From: Tillandsia leiboldiana
Lineage: Eukaryota; Streptophyta; Magnoliopsida; Poales; Bromeliaceae
Reading direction: 5' to 3'
DNA length: 64,000 bases
Assembly (NCBI GenBank): GCA_029204045.2
Contig: CM055063.1
Coordinates: 37,977,562-38,041,561, forward strand
Every line of letters starts with the position of its first letter. Position 1 is the first letter of the stretch. A model generated the notes under the pieces. It was not told the origin of the DNA, ran no database searches, and saw only the letters and a program-made list of their open reading frames with translations. A program made the position numbers and the translations under genes. Positions 10,806 to 23,000 of this stretch are shown here, in pieces.

Positions 10806-12534
10806 TGTGATGACCTGGATCTCCGTAGATAATCCGCAGCGTGATTAGTGGCTCCTGGATGTCATTTTTATTTGTTAGAGTTGGTTGCGCGCAAATCAGA
10901 CCCAAGAAAATGGACTCGGCGCGTATAATGGATCAAGAATACCGTCAGATGCCCTCGTTAGAAAATAGAAGTGGTTTCACGCAAAACGGATGTCGTATTT
11001 GGATTCAGCGTGGAAAAAAGATCGAAAACAACTATTTGGTTGTATTTTTGTGGATTTGGACTTCAAAATTGGACTCAGCGCGCGAAAACAGTGGGAATTG
11101 GCTTTTTATGGGCTTACTGGACTCTAAGGGGTGCGGGCTGGTCCACGGCTATGGCGTGCACCGGGCGCAGCAGGCATCGCGGGGGACAGGTGGCAGGCAC
11201 TGGCTAGTCGACAACTTCCACGTGGCGGCTGCGCAGTGGCGCCGCGCCCGTATGTGCCGGGCGGCGCGCACGGTCCCCGTGCGGGACACGTGGCCCGCCG
11301 CCATTGGCAATGCCACGCCGAGTGGGATTGAGCCATGTGGCTCGATCCCAGCCATCCACCCGAGATGGCGGGAGGCCCTGGATGGTTGCCGCGTGGCGGG
11401 CCCCCGTGAGGAGCTGGGCGAGGCCCGTTACTGTGGCTGGAACAGTAAAATCCCCCCCTTTCTTCTTCTTCTATTTAAGCTCTTCTACCTCCTCCTTCTC
11501 TCTCTTTTGGACCTTTGCAACTTATGGATTTCTACAGAGCCTTCCTCCACTCCTCTACTGCATCCTCACCATCAAGAGAAGGGTTAAGGCTATTTCATCT
11601 CCATCATCTCCTTCAAGAGACAAGCATCACCATTGTTGCTGACTTTTGGTCAACCCCATCGCGTTTCAGTGCAAAAATCCTACAGAGCTAACCAGTAGGA
11701 GTTTTGACCTGATTTTTGGTTCCGCGTCTTCACAAGAGGTAGGCCTACAACTTTGGTATTTAACTCTCCCTTTGAATTATGAAATTTTTCAGAGTTTTTA
11801 AGCATCTTTGGGACCATTTGTTTCAGCCTGGAATTATGTACAGTTCTCAGTGTTTTGGCTTTTCTGGACAGTAGGATGAGAGTTTGGAATGATTTTTGTG
11901 GGAAAATTTTCAGAACTCGAAGATCTACAACATTGGTATGTACGATTCCCCCTGTATCCGAGTTTTTATTGGGGTTTATTTACCATCTTTGGAACACTTT
12001 GCTGTATTCGTGTACAGATTGAACTTGTTGGATAGTTCATAGTATTTATGGATTTTCTTCTTCATTCGTGCATGAATTTTGGAGTTCTTTAGCTCGATTT
12101 ATATCTGCTCTCGGCAAGGAATCCAATGGAACAATGGAACCTCTCTTGTTGGATTTGGAGCACGTTTGACCAGGTAACATTATTGATATTCTCAGCTCTA
12201 TTTTAAGGGTTACAGCAGTGCAGATTTTGGTTGCTTCTTTGAGCATTGAACCTTTGTACCAACCCGGATTGTGGGTTTTAGTGTACACTGTTGTATTTTA
12301 TGATTTTAGTTTATCTCCCGTTTTAGATTCATGGATGTTGTATAGGAGGATTTTACTTGTATTTTGTATAGTGGTTCAGATTTTATTACAACGGTTTTTT
12401 TTCATCTCTGATATCTGTTTAGTTGTTAGATGATACCTTTTGCAGGTTGGACGCTTCGCCTATGCGGAAAATTCTGTATGGGTGGCGGATCTGTTTGTGA
12501 GCCCGGGTCGCAGTTTCGACCACGGGGCGTGACA
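10806..12534 (+). repeat. 5' LTR of chromovirus D, 1.7 kb, inserted in E
   Basis: The LTR runs from TGTGATGACCTGGATC to GGGGCGTGACA, followed directly by GATTAGAG and a Met-tRNA primer site. It has the same ends as the 4-kb LTRs A, B and C but is less than half as long. A GC-rich promoter-proximal part (11120-11440) contains CACGTGGC-type motifs. A TATA-like box, TATTTAAG, lies at 11472-11479. The last 100 bases contain the two short hairpins also seen at the ends of the other LTRs. CCCAC (10801-10805) would be the left target duplication; no right copy survives. Confidence 0.85.
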
Positions 12535-12542
12535 GATTAGAG

Positions 12543-12553
12543 TGGTATCAGAG
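12543..12553 (+). other. Primer binding site of element D (initiator Met-tRNA)
   Basis: TGGTATCAGAG lies 8 bases after the LTR end at 12534. It is complementary to the 3' end of plant initiator Met-tRNA, the usual primer of Ty3/gypsy elements. It fixes the element's orientation as plus. Confidence 0.9.
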
Positions 12554-12741
12554 TCTAGGATGTATGTCATTGTGGACTTAGAAACCCTAGGCTTGTGGTT
12601 GGACCTCAGGATGACTACGTGAGAGTCGTGACTTATAGCGAGAGTCCTGATTAAGTTTTATACCTCTCCCAAGGGACGGGATGGGTGATTGGCATATTTA
12701 TTCTCTAGGATTTTGATTGGCATACCTTTTGTGACAGCTCT

Positions 12742-13216
12742 AGGATTTTGATGTAGTGCTCGGTATGGACTGATTGGCGCGGTATTGTGTAACAATAGAA
12801 TGCGGAGAGAGGACGATGATTTTCCACGAGCCTAGATAGAAGGAACTCGTGTATAGAGGCTGCCAGAGCGTGTTGTTTGCTACGAGGATTTCTTCAGCAA
12901 GGTCCAGGTAGATGATTAGCTGTGGTTGTGTCGCTTTTCTGGCGACTGTGGTAAAGGTGCCTATGGCGACACCGAGATTCGAAGATATCCCCATTGTCTG
13001 CGAGTTTTCGGATGTGTTTCCACCAAAGTTGACGATGATGCCGCTGGACAGGAAGATAGAATTTGTGATTGACGTGGTTCCTGGAACCTCACCAATCTCG
13101 AAGGTACCCTACTGGATGGTACCGGCGGAGCAAAGAGAGTTGAAGGCGCAGTTGCAGGACTTGATTGATAAAAGGTTTGTCAGAACCAGTGTTTCGCCTT
13201 GGGCCATGCCACACTA
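12742..13216 (+). pseudogene. Element D internal stub: protease end and reverse transcriptase start
   Basis: One reading frame from 12742 shows DFDVVLGMD, then LARYCVTIECGERT (the protease C-terminal block, with TGA replacing the expected Trp). It continues with FEDIPIVCEFSDVFP and VVPGTSPISKVPYWMVPAEQ (linker and RT N-terminus) and stops at SPWAMPH. There are at least three in-frame stops. All of gag lies in a deletion between about 12700 and the primer site. RT stops before its catalytic core, where LTR-like DNA of another element follows. This is a non-functional remnant. Confidence 0.82.
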
Positions 13217-13930
13217 GGCTACTGTATCAACTCGACCTCTAAGCCGCTATCCATGGGTTACACCTAAGCCGACCACCACCGGTCTCTCTAATTATTTTAT
13301 GATTTTAATTTCATATAAGGTGCTTCGTAGGGAGTCGACTTATGTGCGCACCCTCCCTACTCGGCAGTTGCATGGGCCCCTTTAGAGCTATTTTTTCGGA
13401 GAGTTGACTTATGCGCGTACCCTCTCCATCTTGCCCTAAATGAGTTTATGGCATCTTGACACTCATTCGCATGGGAGTCGAAATATGTTCGCATCCTCCC
13501 GTTGGTTCTCATTCGCTTCCGGAAACTTTATAATCTTTAATTTTTTCTTTTACCTTAAGTTATTAACTCTAGGGTAGCTAAAATGCCCCAAGAATACCAA
13601 TTTCATATTCAAGTTCTCTTATTTAACCATTTACTCTTTAGACCTTAAGCTCATGACTCTAGGGTTCAAGATGCCCCAAGGACACCAGATCTCATATCAT
13701 GCCACTCTGACCTAGAGTTTAATGACTCTATGTTGAGACTCTATCTTTTCTTCCTTTGTTTTTTTTCTAAATCTCTTGCCACTCTTTTCAACCTAGATTT
13801 TTCTAGGTTCCATACCACACATAACCTACATCTAGGTTTTGTCTATTCTTGTGTTTATAAGGCTAAATCGTAATTTTTCTCATGAAAGTTGCATCTCTAT
13901 GCTCTACTTTTATAACAATACTTCTAAATC
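13217..13930 (-). repeat. LTR remnant with hairpin-unit repeats (possible rest of element J)
   Basis: No gene is present. Three units of the type GGGAGTCGA...TATG...CACCCTCCC (about 13329-13500) resemble the repeats in LTR I (18600-18860). Downstream are 'actctagggt' and 'gccccaag' phrases like those in LTR E (7690-7900). The stretch is therefore probably the inner part of an old LTR of the E/I/J kind. Its right boundary is unclear. Confidence 0.45.
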
Positions 13931-13932
13931 AT

Positions 13933-13974
13933 AAAAAAAAAAAAAAAAAAAATTAAAAAAAAAAAAAAAAAAAA
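13933..13974 (+). repeat. Poly(A) tract (20 A, TT, about 20 A)
   Basis: This is a simple tract without an obvious retroposon body. The preceding 300 bases look like LTR remains, not like a LINE or SINE 3' end. Confidence 0.85.
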
Positions 13975-14181
13975 GATCATCATTTTTTGATGAAATCCCC
14001 CACTTTAATCCATCAAAATTCAACAAAACTCCATTCTCACATCAAACCTCTAAAATATACCCAATCTACCACAAATCCAGCTGAAAAAAGAAACTATACT
14101 AGTCCAACTCCTCAACTATAACACGAACTACCCAAACACATTAGTCTGAAGCTCCAATTGCAAGCTTCACTAATACTGTTG

Positions 14182-15259
14182 GGTATCGTTTGGTTCGGAG
14201 ATTAGTGAGAATTAGTAGTACCAGGTATAAGTATAAAGTACGGAACAAGGGTAAAAAAGTGTTTGGGATGGTTCTAGGGATAAGAGATTTTGTATTTGGT
14301 ATGATAATGAGGAATAAGAGGAATAAAGAGGTTAAGTTGTGTAAATTACTTTTTTACCCTCAAGATTTAATATGTGATAAAAGTTGTTAAAATCTAATTA
14401 GTTCGTTTTAATTAATGAATTAAAGCTTTAAAAAAATTAAGATAAAATCAAAATCATAATCAAATTATATTTTTTAAAAATAATATTTAATTTAATATTT
14501 TTTTTCTCAAATTAAATTTAAAATTTTAAATATAAAATTTCAACATTTAAATTTTAAAATTTAAAATTATATAATATTATTTTAAATTATAAATTTTAAA
14601 CATAAAATTTTTTAATTTTCAAATAATAACTTTTACTTTCTTCGTTTTAATTAATGGATTAAAGCCTTACAAAAATTAAGATAAAATTAAAATCAAAATC
14701 AAAATCAAAATTATAATCAAAATCAAAATTAAATTTCAAATTATATTTTATGAAAATAATATTTAATTTAACATTTTATTTGTTTAAATTAAAGTTAAAA
14801 TTTCGAATATAAAATTTTAAAATTTAAAGTCTTACAGAAATTATGATAAAATCAAAATCAAAATAAAATTTCTAAAATTTTGAAAATAATATTTAATTTA
14901 ATATCCAATTAAATTAAAAAGAGAGAGTAGAGAGAGGGATTTGTGATGATGAGAGTGTATTGGGAAGAAGAAAAAAAGAGAGAGGAGAGAGAAATTTGTG
15001 ATGATGAGTGTATTGGGAAGAAGAGAGAGAGAGGGGAGAGAGAGGGATTTGTGATGATGAGAGTGTATTGAAAAAAGAGAAAGGAGGGGAGGAGGGGTAA
15101 TTTGGTAAAAAACAAATTTATAAAATAATGGGTAAGAACTGTTATTCCAGCTTATTCTGTTTGTACTGGAACTACTGTACCTAATAGTTCCCCCTTTGTT
15201 CAATAGTGTTTGGGTACAAGGGGGGGATATCCCCCTTTGTACCCAAACCAAACAAAGCC
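14182..15259. mobile_element. MITE-like element 2 (same TIR family as 4015-4482)
   Basis: The left end is GGTATCGTTTGGTTCGG. The reverse complement of the right end is GGCTTTGTTTGGTTTGGG. TTG flanks both sides (14179-14181 and 15260-15262). The first about 160 bp match element 1 closely ('aagtacggaa', 'gataagagattttgt', 'aagaggaataaagaggtt'). The middle (14400-14920) is expanded by AT-only sequence with two diverged copies of one segment. Three units of a minisatellite with 'ggatttgtgatgatgaga' follow at 14935-15075. The right part 'gttattccagcttattctg' also matches element 1. No transposase is encoded. Confidence 0.65.
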
Positions 15260-15348
15260 TTGGAGTGGTCGAGCTAGTCCACTGCTGGCTCATCACGGAA
15301 AAAGAGAACAGGACGAGTTGGGAAAAGAAGGGATGAGATTCTCAGGTG

Positions 15349-15890
15349 ATTAAGTTTTAAATTTTTAGTTTTAAAATTTTAAAATTTAAATTTAAATATT
15401 AACTTTTAAATTTCAAATTTAAAATTTTAAAATTAAAATTTTAGGTTTTAATCTTTAAATTTTAAATTTTAAAATTCGAATTTCAAGATTCAAATTTAAT
15501 TTTTTAATTTACATTTTAAATTTAAAATATAAATATAAATTTTAAAATTTTCAAAATTTTAAAATTTACATTTTAAATTTAAAATTTTCAAATTTATATT
15601 TTAAATTTAAAATTTTAAATTTTAGATTTAAAATCTTAAATTTTTAGATTTTTAAATTTAAAATTTAAATTTAGATTTTAGATTTTAGATTTTAGATTTA
15701 AAATTTAAAATTTAAAATTTAAAATTTAAAATTTAAAATTTAAAATATCAAATGTCAAGCTTGAAATTTTAAAATTTAGATTTTAAGTTCAAATATTAAA
15801 TTATAAATTCTTATTCATATTTTTTAAATCAGAATTTAAATTTAAATTCTAATTTTGAATTATTTTAAAATAAAATTTAGGAAATAAAAT
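15349..15890. repeat. AT-only low-complexity tract (TTTAAA-type words)
   Basis: For about 540 bp the sequence is almost only A and T, built from overlapping words such as TTTTAAAATTTAAA. It includes a near-perfect 10-bp periodicity around 15700-15750. C and G are rare. No coding or structural-RNA signal is present. Similar tracts occur inside MITE-like element 2. Confidence 0.85.
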
Positions 15891-16300
15891 TTATTTTGTG
15901 CAAACAGTAAATTTTTTTTTTTGTTGGTAAAAGCAACAAGTTGTCCTAATTTCAAACTTACCAGCTTGATGTAGTATGTTGAGCTACTTGAATTGGAAAT
16001 TAATGATGAAATGAAATGCTAAATAATTGTCAATTCCCGAAGAAGGGCTTTAATGTGTTTGTGACAAAATCTAATGTCCAATAAAGTGATATTTTCATTT
16101 TGAAATACTTCTTTTACAGATAAATTATAGCTATAATCTTTATCATTTCCAATAATCTCTTCAGAAATAGCTTATCTCTAAATTAAGAAAAACATGGAAT
16201 GTAATTCCAAAAAATTGGAGATTAAATGGAATGTAATTCCCAAAAGGCCCTTTCTATTCACCACAACAGCTGGACCCTTTCTTTAGTCATTTTATTAAAT
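15891..16300. other. Intergenic DNA upstream of the helicase gene, nothing recognised
   Basis: This is ordinary AT-rich sequence without a transposon end or coding motif. It leads into the GC-richer promoter region that starts near 16310. Confidence 0.4.
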
Positions 16301-16311
16301 GATTCAAAGTT

Positions 16312-16381
16312 TGGGCTTCGACGTTATGCATGTAGGCCAACCAAAAGGTGGTGGCCTTCCAAAAATTGGCGGGCGAGCCCA
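16312..16381. promoter_or_regulatory. Two site II motifs upstream of the helicase
   Basis: TGGGCT occurs at 16312-16317 on plus, and AGCCCA (TGGGCT on minus) at 16376-16381. Site II elements (TGGGCY) are known plant promoter motifs of growth, translation and ribosome-biogenesis genes. They lie about 550-620 bases upstream of the ATG and work together with telo-boxes in such promoters; two telo-boxes are found further downstream. Each motif alone is short enough to occur by chance. Confidence 0.45.
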
Positions 16382-16672
16382 GCTCAAAGTAAGAGCCGGA
16401 GCGCGCTCGCACCCTAAACGAGGTGTGTTCGCGTTTAGTAGGGTGTCGGCACGACTCGCCGTCTCTATACGATCATTGACGAGTCGCCTCTCACCCCCGA
16501 CAGGACGGGGTAAGCCCTTAATTTTGACCCTCCTACTCATTTTATATCCGGCTCTCGTCTCCAATTTCTTGTGAGTATCCGATGTGGGACTAATCCAACG
16601 ACGTTGTTATCGCATGGATTCGGGTACCCGCGGTCGATTTCCATGCAAAACCCCACGAAATTGGGCGACGAA

Positions 16673-16805
16673 AAACCCTAGTTCTCAACTGGAATTGAGG
16701 GGATTTAAGATTGCGTGAGTTGGTTTCTTGCGAAATCCCCTACTTAGGAGGTGGATTTCATGCAAAGGTTTCGAAATTAGGGGATTGGACTTGGACAAAC
16801 CCTAA
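16673..16805 (+). promoter_or_regulatory. Two telo-boxes in a direct repeat before the helicase start
   Basis: AAACCCTA at 16673-16680 and AAACCCTAA at 16797-16805 each precede 'ttctcaactggaattg'. They therefore belong to a direct repeat of about 65 bases, spaced 124 bases apart, in the presumed 5' leader or core promoter. Telo-boxes are a known feature of plant ribosomal-protein and ribosome-biogenesis genes, which fits the product of the gene downstream. Confidence 0.55.
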
Positions 16806-16927
16806 TTCTCAACTGGAATTGGAGGGTTTTAGGACTACATCAGTTGATTCTGGTTTACTTGTACCTCGCTTTTTGAGATTTTAAGGTTTGATCTGGGAGT
16901 AAAGATTTTAGTTTGGTGCAGAGAAGA

Positions 16928-17022
16928 ATGGGATCGAAAAGCAATAATTTTGGCCAGGCTTTGGATGAGAGTATTGGATTACTGGGGCCAGAAGCGATTC
17001 AAGACGGATTAAAGTAAGCTTT

Positions 17023-17067
<45 letters not shown>

Positions 17068-20000
17068 TTGTTCGATTGTTTTAACTTCTTGAGTTCTCTT
17101 TTGGGTGAAATCATGCTAAAAGTTACAAATTTTCAATTGGATTTAGATTTTAGAATTGGGTAAAATTATCGTATATTGAGTAATTGATAACTTATGTTTT
17201 ATTTTTTATGTTACTAATTCAAGTGCGGAAGGAAGCAATGTGATTATAATGGTTGGCAAGAAAAAGGGCAAATTAAAAGGAGGAGGGGAGGTATTTTATT
17301 GAGTAATTTTCTTACTTTATGAGAAATTTGTAGAAATATCACAGATTGGGTTGGATAGTAGTTTTCCTTAAAGCTGTTGCATGTCTATGCCAGGTTTCTA
17401 AGTTTAGAAACAAGAAGGAAGCTCCAACTTTGAGCAAAAGCAAGCAAAGGAAGTTACAGAAGTTGGAGGTATGTGCTTGGTTTTATGTAAGTGCATATTT
17501 TCCTGTTTTCTAGAACAGCTTTGCTGCTACGATAAGCAACAGCCAGGCGTTGTTGAAAAAAATCTTGAGCTTTTGCTTACAGAAAGCTGAAGTAACTTGT
17601 TTGCACCTGTCACGTACTGAGATTGCCGATTTGGTCGGCTCGGCACACGCACAAAGCCGCCGAATGGGCAAGGCCTCTCTCATCCAAATGAAGCGGTAAC
17701 ATACAAAACCTGTACAGCCATATGAGGCATGCATATATGTAATATAAGAGTACGCTGCTAAGCCGAAACAGTTTACTGTAAACAAATTTAAGTTTACAAC
17801 AAACCGAAACATCCACTATATTACATCATTTGTTTTTCAAAATATTACAATACTCGAATTTCGATTCCAAAATGGATGGGGTTACAATTAGACCTTGCTA
17901 GATCCTCTACTCTGTGACATCCTTGCCGTGGTCACGTGCCTCGCCAACAACACCTGGATCTGAAAAATATATAAACCACATGGAGTGAGAACTACTGAAA
18001 GTTCTCAGTAACCACCGAGAAGAAATGTTTTATACTCACTTGATCCACATGAGGCATTAGAAAAGAGGTGATAATCATAATAACAATCATTTCTAGATTA
18101 AATGTGCAGTAAATAAATTTACAACTATAATGCCTCATTCATCTAGATACTACCTTGCCACTTGTTAAAAAGGCTTAACCAACTATCCTTTGTCTCTAAC
18201 CATCTTTTTGATTAGTTTTGTTCTGCACTGGGCCTCATAAAGAGCCGAGGGAGATCATACTACTCTCCATTTGGTTGACCTATACACACACCTCCTGGAG
18301 AGCCATGGATGATCGTACTACTCTCCAATCGATTGACCCGTATACACACCTCATAGAGACCCGAGGGATGTGTACTACTTTCCAATCGGTTGGTTTACAC
18401 ACACCTCTTGGAAAGCCAAAAGATGATCATACTACTCTTCAATCGGTTGACGCACGCCTCTTGGAGACCCAAGGAATGATTGTACTACTATCCAATCGGT
18501 TGACGCACGCCTCTTGGAGACCCAAGGAAGGATTGTACTACTCTCCAATCGGTTGACGCATGCCTTCTGGAGAACTGAGGGATGATCGTACTACTCTCCA
18601 ATCTGTTGGTGCATGGAGTCGAGGGATGATCTACACTCCGGTACATAATGGGAGTCAAGGGATGATTGGCACTTCCCATGCACACGAGAGAATCGAGGGA
18701 TGATCGACATTCCCGTGATGCTTCCGGAAGGCCATAACACTTTGGAGTCGAGGGATGATCGGCACTCCGGCACATAAGTGGGAGTCGACGGATGATTGAC
18801 ACTCCCAATGCACATGAGGGAATCAAGGGATGATCGGCATTCCCGTGAGGCCGTGACGTTTCCGGAAGGTAGTGTCATGACATCTTAAGCTCACTAACTC
18901 CCCTCCCTAGGGTTATAACGCCTCATGGAGAGCCGAAAATGATCGAACTACTCTCCAATCGGTTTTCCCCCCTACGCACACACACGCTACATGGAGTCCG
19001 AGGGTGATTGGACTACTCTCTAATTGTCTGGCACACACTCGCCTCATCATCATACCCGGCTAATTCTCTAGTTCAAGTTTTAATCTAGAGTTCTTTTGTC
19101 TTTATGTTTCACCTTATGTTTTACCTAAGTTTGTCACGCCCCGGGGTCGAAACTGCGACCCGGGCTCGCCAACAGATCCGCCACCTATACGGAAAACCCC
19201 GCATAGGCGAAGCATCCAACCTGCAAAGAAAAAATACTACAACTAAACAGATATCAGAGCTATAAAATAAACTGCTGTAAAACTCAAATCCAATACTGTA
19301 CAACTGGAAATAATGATACAATATCCATCTCCCAAAAATGATCGTCATACAATATCCTCTGATACAACATCCAAGAACCCAAACGGGGAGATAAACTAAA
19401 ATAATAATACACCAGTGTACAGGCTCTCAGTACAAATCAGATCCTCATAATACAACAATCTCTCAAAAATGGAAATAAAGTAATCTACTGACTGTACTAC
19501 CAATCTCCAATGTAGGGGTACAGCTACTCTCCAAAGACAGGTAGGGATCTAGCTCGCGACTCCCTCGCCTCGAACAGCAACAACAGAATCAGCATCTCCC
19601 ACATATGACTCTGCAAAACAAAGGAGAGGAAAGAAAAAGGAGGGGGAGAACCCCCAACGGGTGTAAGAACTACATCAACACGTAGTTCTCAGTGGATACC
19701 GCCACCAAGCCCGACGGTCTGCCCACTAAGTCTACTAGAGGCATAAGATAACAATGCAGTAAAAACTGAACAAGAAAAGCTGGAGATACTCTACAGCAAC
19801 CATGCCTCTATCTAAATGCTCAATGGATGATACAGATGAAAAGATATGCGACCACTCGCACCCAAGGTGCTCAATCGACCCATCAAACTGACTGCCTCAT
19901 AGGGTCCAGTCAAGCCTGCGTCTACCTACTGCCATTACATCCACGGATGACTGGACTTACGTAGGGCGTCCGTGACTGCCAAAACTGGCCCAGCCAGAGG

Positions 20001-23000
20001 GACTGTATCCGTGATTGCCAAAATTGGCCCAGTCAGAGGGACTACGTCGACAAGTCGCGATAGCAAGTAACAGGCTCTGCTCCGGAGTGGTACTCGAGGG
20101 GTGCGACCCCACCGAGGAAAGTATTCGCGCATCTCTGTTGAGCTCAATGTGGCTCTTGCAGGCTATAATCAAAATCCACGCTCACTCTCAGAACGGAAAG
20201 ACTCAAGATCCTCAAACATCTCGCACGACGGTCGGAGCACTCTCCACGACCCAGCTAACCAGCTCTCACGAATCTCGAGACACAAGCGAACTCAACCAAC
20301 TCGTGGCACTAAACTCATTGACTGGAGATACTCCACAGTCGGGACCACCGTCGACCCAAACGGCTCCCAAAACGAAACACTCGACTCGCCACGCCAACCA
20401 CACAGGCTCGAGGTACTCTACAGCCGGGATCGACCCACAACTCAGGGCTAACAAAACTGGTCGGACGACACTCAACGACCCGGGATCACCGTCAACCCAA
20501 ACGGTGCCCAACAACACTGACCGGAAGATACTCGACGGCCCGGGACCACCGTCTACCCAAACGGCTCCCAACAACACTAGCACAGGTCTAATCTCAGCTA
20601 CCAGACTCCACTCAGCACCCAGGCACGAGTGCAACAATGTCCCACAATAACCTGACCACTCGGCCCACTACCCGGGCGAGGAAAATCTATGTCCAGGAAA
20701 AGATGCAAAGTGTGGGATGTCTAAAGCATAAAAGAACCTAGCCCAAGTGAAGGTTCTCTACTAGTCTGGTTAAACATGCAACATATGACGGGGTGCTAGG
20801 TCAAGTTCCAATAATAGCATGTAATTTAACAAAACATGAATAGAAAATCTCATCTCTCATAAGCATGCTCTTTATCTCCTCTAGCATAAAATAAACATAT
20901 CCATTTAACATCATGCGAGGTATCAAATCTACCAAAACATGTACAATAAAGTCGAGTAAGCATCAATCCATATGATCTAGGCCATTTCTCATGCTTACAT
21001 CTCAATTCTACAGATTGTACATTTAATCATGCATGCTATCAATCACAGTGGGTAACACTCCTTTAGGTGTAAGCTTTCATTGATCATAATCATGGATATC
21101 TAAATCTTGCAAGTTTTCATTAGGCATAACATGAATATCATATCTTGCAATTTCTCAACAAATACCACTTACCAAGCTTACATCTCAACCATATGTTGGT
21201 ACACTAACATGCATGCATTCTATCAAATAGAATTAGAGAACCGTCCACCGGTTCTGGAGACGAAGCAACCCACCTGAATCGCACCCTCGGTACTCGGTCG
21301 CACAAGCCTTTGCTCAAACCAACATCACAGCCAACGACACAATCAATACCCCAAACAGCATTTGTTGTTCTGCCAAAACAACACAGAGAAGGGGATTTTC
21401 ACCTGCGTGCAGTCCTCCGAAAAATCCAGAAAAATCACTGTTGCGATCCTCGCGACGAGTAGATGCAAATCGAGTATTTATACTCCTCATTCCGACACCT
21501 GTAGGCCAAGATACGCACAAAACATCGTGGTAAGCCAAATTTTTCCCAAGAACATAAGTCTGCGGAAATCAGTCCCAAAGAAGCTTAAACATCACCTTTG
21601 CAAAGGCCTCCAAAAATTTCGATAAAAATACGGTTGCATTCCTCTCGAAGCGTAGATGTCGATTGAGTCCTCACGGGCTGAAATCCGACAACCGGGCACC
21701 AAGATAAAAATCCAACAAGCTCCGCTGTCCAAAATATTGTCGCAGAAAAAGAGGGTCAAAAGATGCCTCGAAAACCCCACCAAACACTCGAAACAGAGCG
21801 AAGTGATCAACACGGAAATCGAAGGCGTACCTCTCGTGAACGCGCTGCCACAAAAATCGGCTCAAAACTCCATCGGGGTAGTCCAGGGGACCTCGCGGAT
21901 TGAAATGCGACGGTAGAAGCCAAAATCGAAGAAGCGTCGAAGTGCGTCGCGTCGCAGAAAACGCCGATGCCGTGGCCTCAAAAAATTCCGGGAATCCATC
22001 AAAGGGTGGAGGAGAGGGAGAGGAAGAACTTCTCTTTAGGGTGCACTCGGAGAAACAGCTCAGAAAAACCCAGAAAAGGAGAAGGAGGGGGCCTATTTAT
22101 AGGCCCGGCCCGAAAAGGCCCAAAACTCGAATTCGGGCCGAGTTTTCGGGCTCCCGAATCCTTCGGGCGCACAAATTGCGCCCACGCCTCCCGTCCGACC
22201 AGCGCCCGAATCCACCAGCTTTCGCCACGTCGTCCCCAAACAGCGGACAGCGGGATCGGCCTACCCGGCCGCGACGCGTGGCCCGCATCCACCGCGCGGG
22301 TGGTTGGCGCTCGCCAACCACGCGCCGACGCGTGGCGCGCCCACGCTCCCGCTCCCGCGTCAACGCCTCGGGCGCCGCGCCTTCGTGTGCCATGCCGCGC
22401 ACGCCTCCCGAGGCACCTGCCTCGCCAGCTCCGTGTACCGCGCCTGTTGCACCAGCCAACCCGCTGCTGCCACCCGCCTAAAGCGAGCCAACGGAAAACT
22501 GCCACGTGGCACACCAGCCGCCGCTGCACCGCGCCTGCTCGGCCCGCACGCTGCCCGCGCCTGCTCCCGTGGGCCGAGCCCACTGCGCTGCGCCTCCCGC
22601 TCTGCCATGTGGCGCACGGCACCAATAGGACGCCGCCACGTGGCACACCCCTCGGTCCACCGGTCCACCATGCACCCGAAAACACTGAAAACTTCCGGGT
22701 GTCCGTTCTCGGGCGTCCGGACTCAGAAAAATACATCCAAATAGTCAATTTTCATCGTTTTCGCGCGCTGAATCCAAATCCGATGTCCGTTTCGCCCGAA
22801 ACCATTTCTAAAATTCGACGGGGGCATCCGTACATACTCGTGATCCATTTTGCGCACTGAGTCCCTTTCATGAGTCCGATACGCGCACAAACACCTCCAA
22901 CACCCAACAAAGGCCTCCATAAGCTGCTGATCCAACAGTAATCCTCTCGTGGGGATTCGGGCCCTCACAAAGTTAGATACCACACATTTCAGCCTACATA

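Noticed and set aside
16908..17114. Lysine-run open frame on minus
   Set aside because: It is the complement of the poly(T) tract in helicase intron 1.
18237..18860. Possible CRISPR-like array (regular repeats with spacers)
   Set aside because: Units are variable in length and sequence, lie in a plant LTR between matching target duplications, and no cas-like gene exists. It is a minisatellite.
20015..20650. 211-codon open frame on plus
   Set aside because: It lies inside LTR H, antisense to the element, in sequence shared with other LTRs as noncoding DNA. No known motif.
21967..22860. Long open frames (up to 297 codons on plus, 249 on minus) in GC-rich DNA
   Set aside because: They overlap on both strands, are dominated by Arg, Ala, Pro and Gly, and lie in the promoter-proximal part of solo LTR H. 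No domain is recognisable.
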